A DNA stretch of 64,000 bases from Thiemannella venezuelensis (lineage in GTDB: Bacteria > Actinomycetota > Actinomycetes > Streptosporangiales > Streptosporangiaceae): the NCBI RefSeq assembly GCF_014203605.1, contig NZ_JACHJJ010000013.1, forward strand, positions 124,001 to 188,000, read 5' to 3'. Made by a program: the position numbers and the translations under genes. The notes beneath the pieces are model-generated. The model saw only the letters and a list, made by a program, of their open reading frames with translations. It did not search any database and was not told the DNA's origin. The first letter of the stretch is position 1; each line of letters starts with the position of its first letter. This document shows, in pieces, positions 63,756 through 64,000 of the stretch.

Positions 63756-64000
63756 TCACTTCACCGTCACGACGTCCGGCGAGCTCACATCATAGATGTC
63801 CGCGGGGCGGCCCAGCAGGGCGGACAGGACCCGGGCCTTGTCCGCGGGGCGGTCCGGACCGCCCCACACCACCGATCTGCCGTCCCTCAGGCGCAGTGAG
63901 ACCGTCTCCGCGGAAGGTGCGAGCACCTCGGCGACCCGGAAGGCCAGCTCCTCCGGGAGCGCGCCCACCACGGCCAGTGCCGCCGCGGTCGCCGGATCCC
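63756..64000 (-). CDS. ftsQ: FtsQ, C-terminal part (5' end outside window)
   Basis: The minus-strand frame is open from the window edge to the stop at 63756 (about 80 codons). VGALPEELAFRVAEVLAPSA, SVVWGGPDRPADKARVLSAL and IYDVSSPDVVTVK match the end of the FtsQ beta domain. FtsQ is a single-pass divisome protein linking FtsB/FtsL to FtsZ-ring assembly. Its position upstream of ftsZ is standard for the dcw cluster. Confidence 0.85.
   Translation of the reverse strand, partial: DPATAAALAVVGALPEELAFRVAEVLAPSAETVSLRLRDGRSVVWGGPDRPADKARVLSALLGRPADIYDVSSPDVVTVK

Noticed and set aside
1-64000. tRNA, rRNA, CRISPR arrays, prophage or origin of replication
   Set aside because: I saw no sequence with the required conserved elements. 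A tRNA covariance search was not possible, so a tRNA could have been missed.

Overview
The window is very GC-rich chromosomal DNA from an actinomycete. Gene content and order (the dcw tail ftsZ-yggS-sepF-yggT-divIVA, then ileS-dksA-lspA-rluD, dnaE, the his operon and trpCBA) match the conserved core of sporulating actinobacteria. A member of the Streptosporangiales is the best guess; I cannot name a genus. GTG starts, ATGA/GTGA overlaps and starts placed 6-7 nt after a TANNNT hexamer (leaderless mRNAs) are common.

Layout. 1-2.6 kb: a MauE/DoxX membrane protein, an AraC regulator, and a recombination scar where a GH35 beta-galactosidase gene and a secreted-protein gene are both cut and joined tail to tail. 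2.5-9.4 kb (minus): trpA, trpB, trpC behind a 26-codon ORF that overlaps trpC, two small membrane proteins, the Trp-associated TIGR02234 protein, hisI, a Cache-domain sensor and a GntR regulator. 9.5-13.5 kb (plus): a complete polyamine-type ABC importer. 13.5-18.1 kb (minus): PPK2 and a heterodimeric ABC exporter. 18.3-21.4 kb: a TIGR03085 protein, a MerR regulator divergent from two membrane-protein genes across a 28-bp palindrome, and a 53-aa membrane protein. 21.9-29.8 kb (minus): the his operon in the order hisD-hisC-[IscB element]-hisB-small TM protein-hisH-membrane protein-priA-ridA-hisF.

29.9-41.5 kb: YbaK deacylase, an amidase, a DUF2567 protein, a MurA with Asp in place of the catalytic Cys, a class A PBP, dnaE (minus), and a degenerate DAHP-synthase/chorismate-mutase fusion (minus). 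The fusion is preceded by a Phe-containing leader peptide and an intrinsic terminator. 41.5-51.7 kb: three membrane Ser/Thr kinases interleaved with an AraC regulator, AzlC/AzlD and an MMPL exporter. 51.7-64 kb: rluD, lspA, dksA/traR, a translational ileS T-box with ileS, a repeat-rich membrane protein with two Cys modules, divIVA, yggT, sepF, yggS, ftsZ and the 3' end of ftsQ.

The most notable system is the complete IscB (OMEGA) element inserted between hisC and hisB. The nuclease keeps its PLMP, RuvC I-III and HNH motifs. A hairpin-rich HEARO/omega-RNA-like region precedes it, and the position of the guide falls in the last codons of hisC. The iscB stop codon overlaps the hisB start codon, so an RNA-guided nuclease is embedded in a biosynthetic operon. 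Second is the apparent Phe attenuator in front of the pseudo-DAHPS/chorismate mutase gene.
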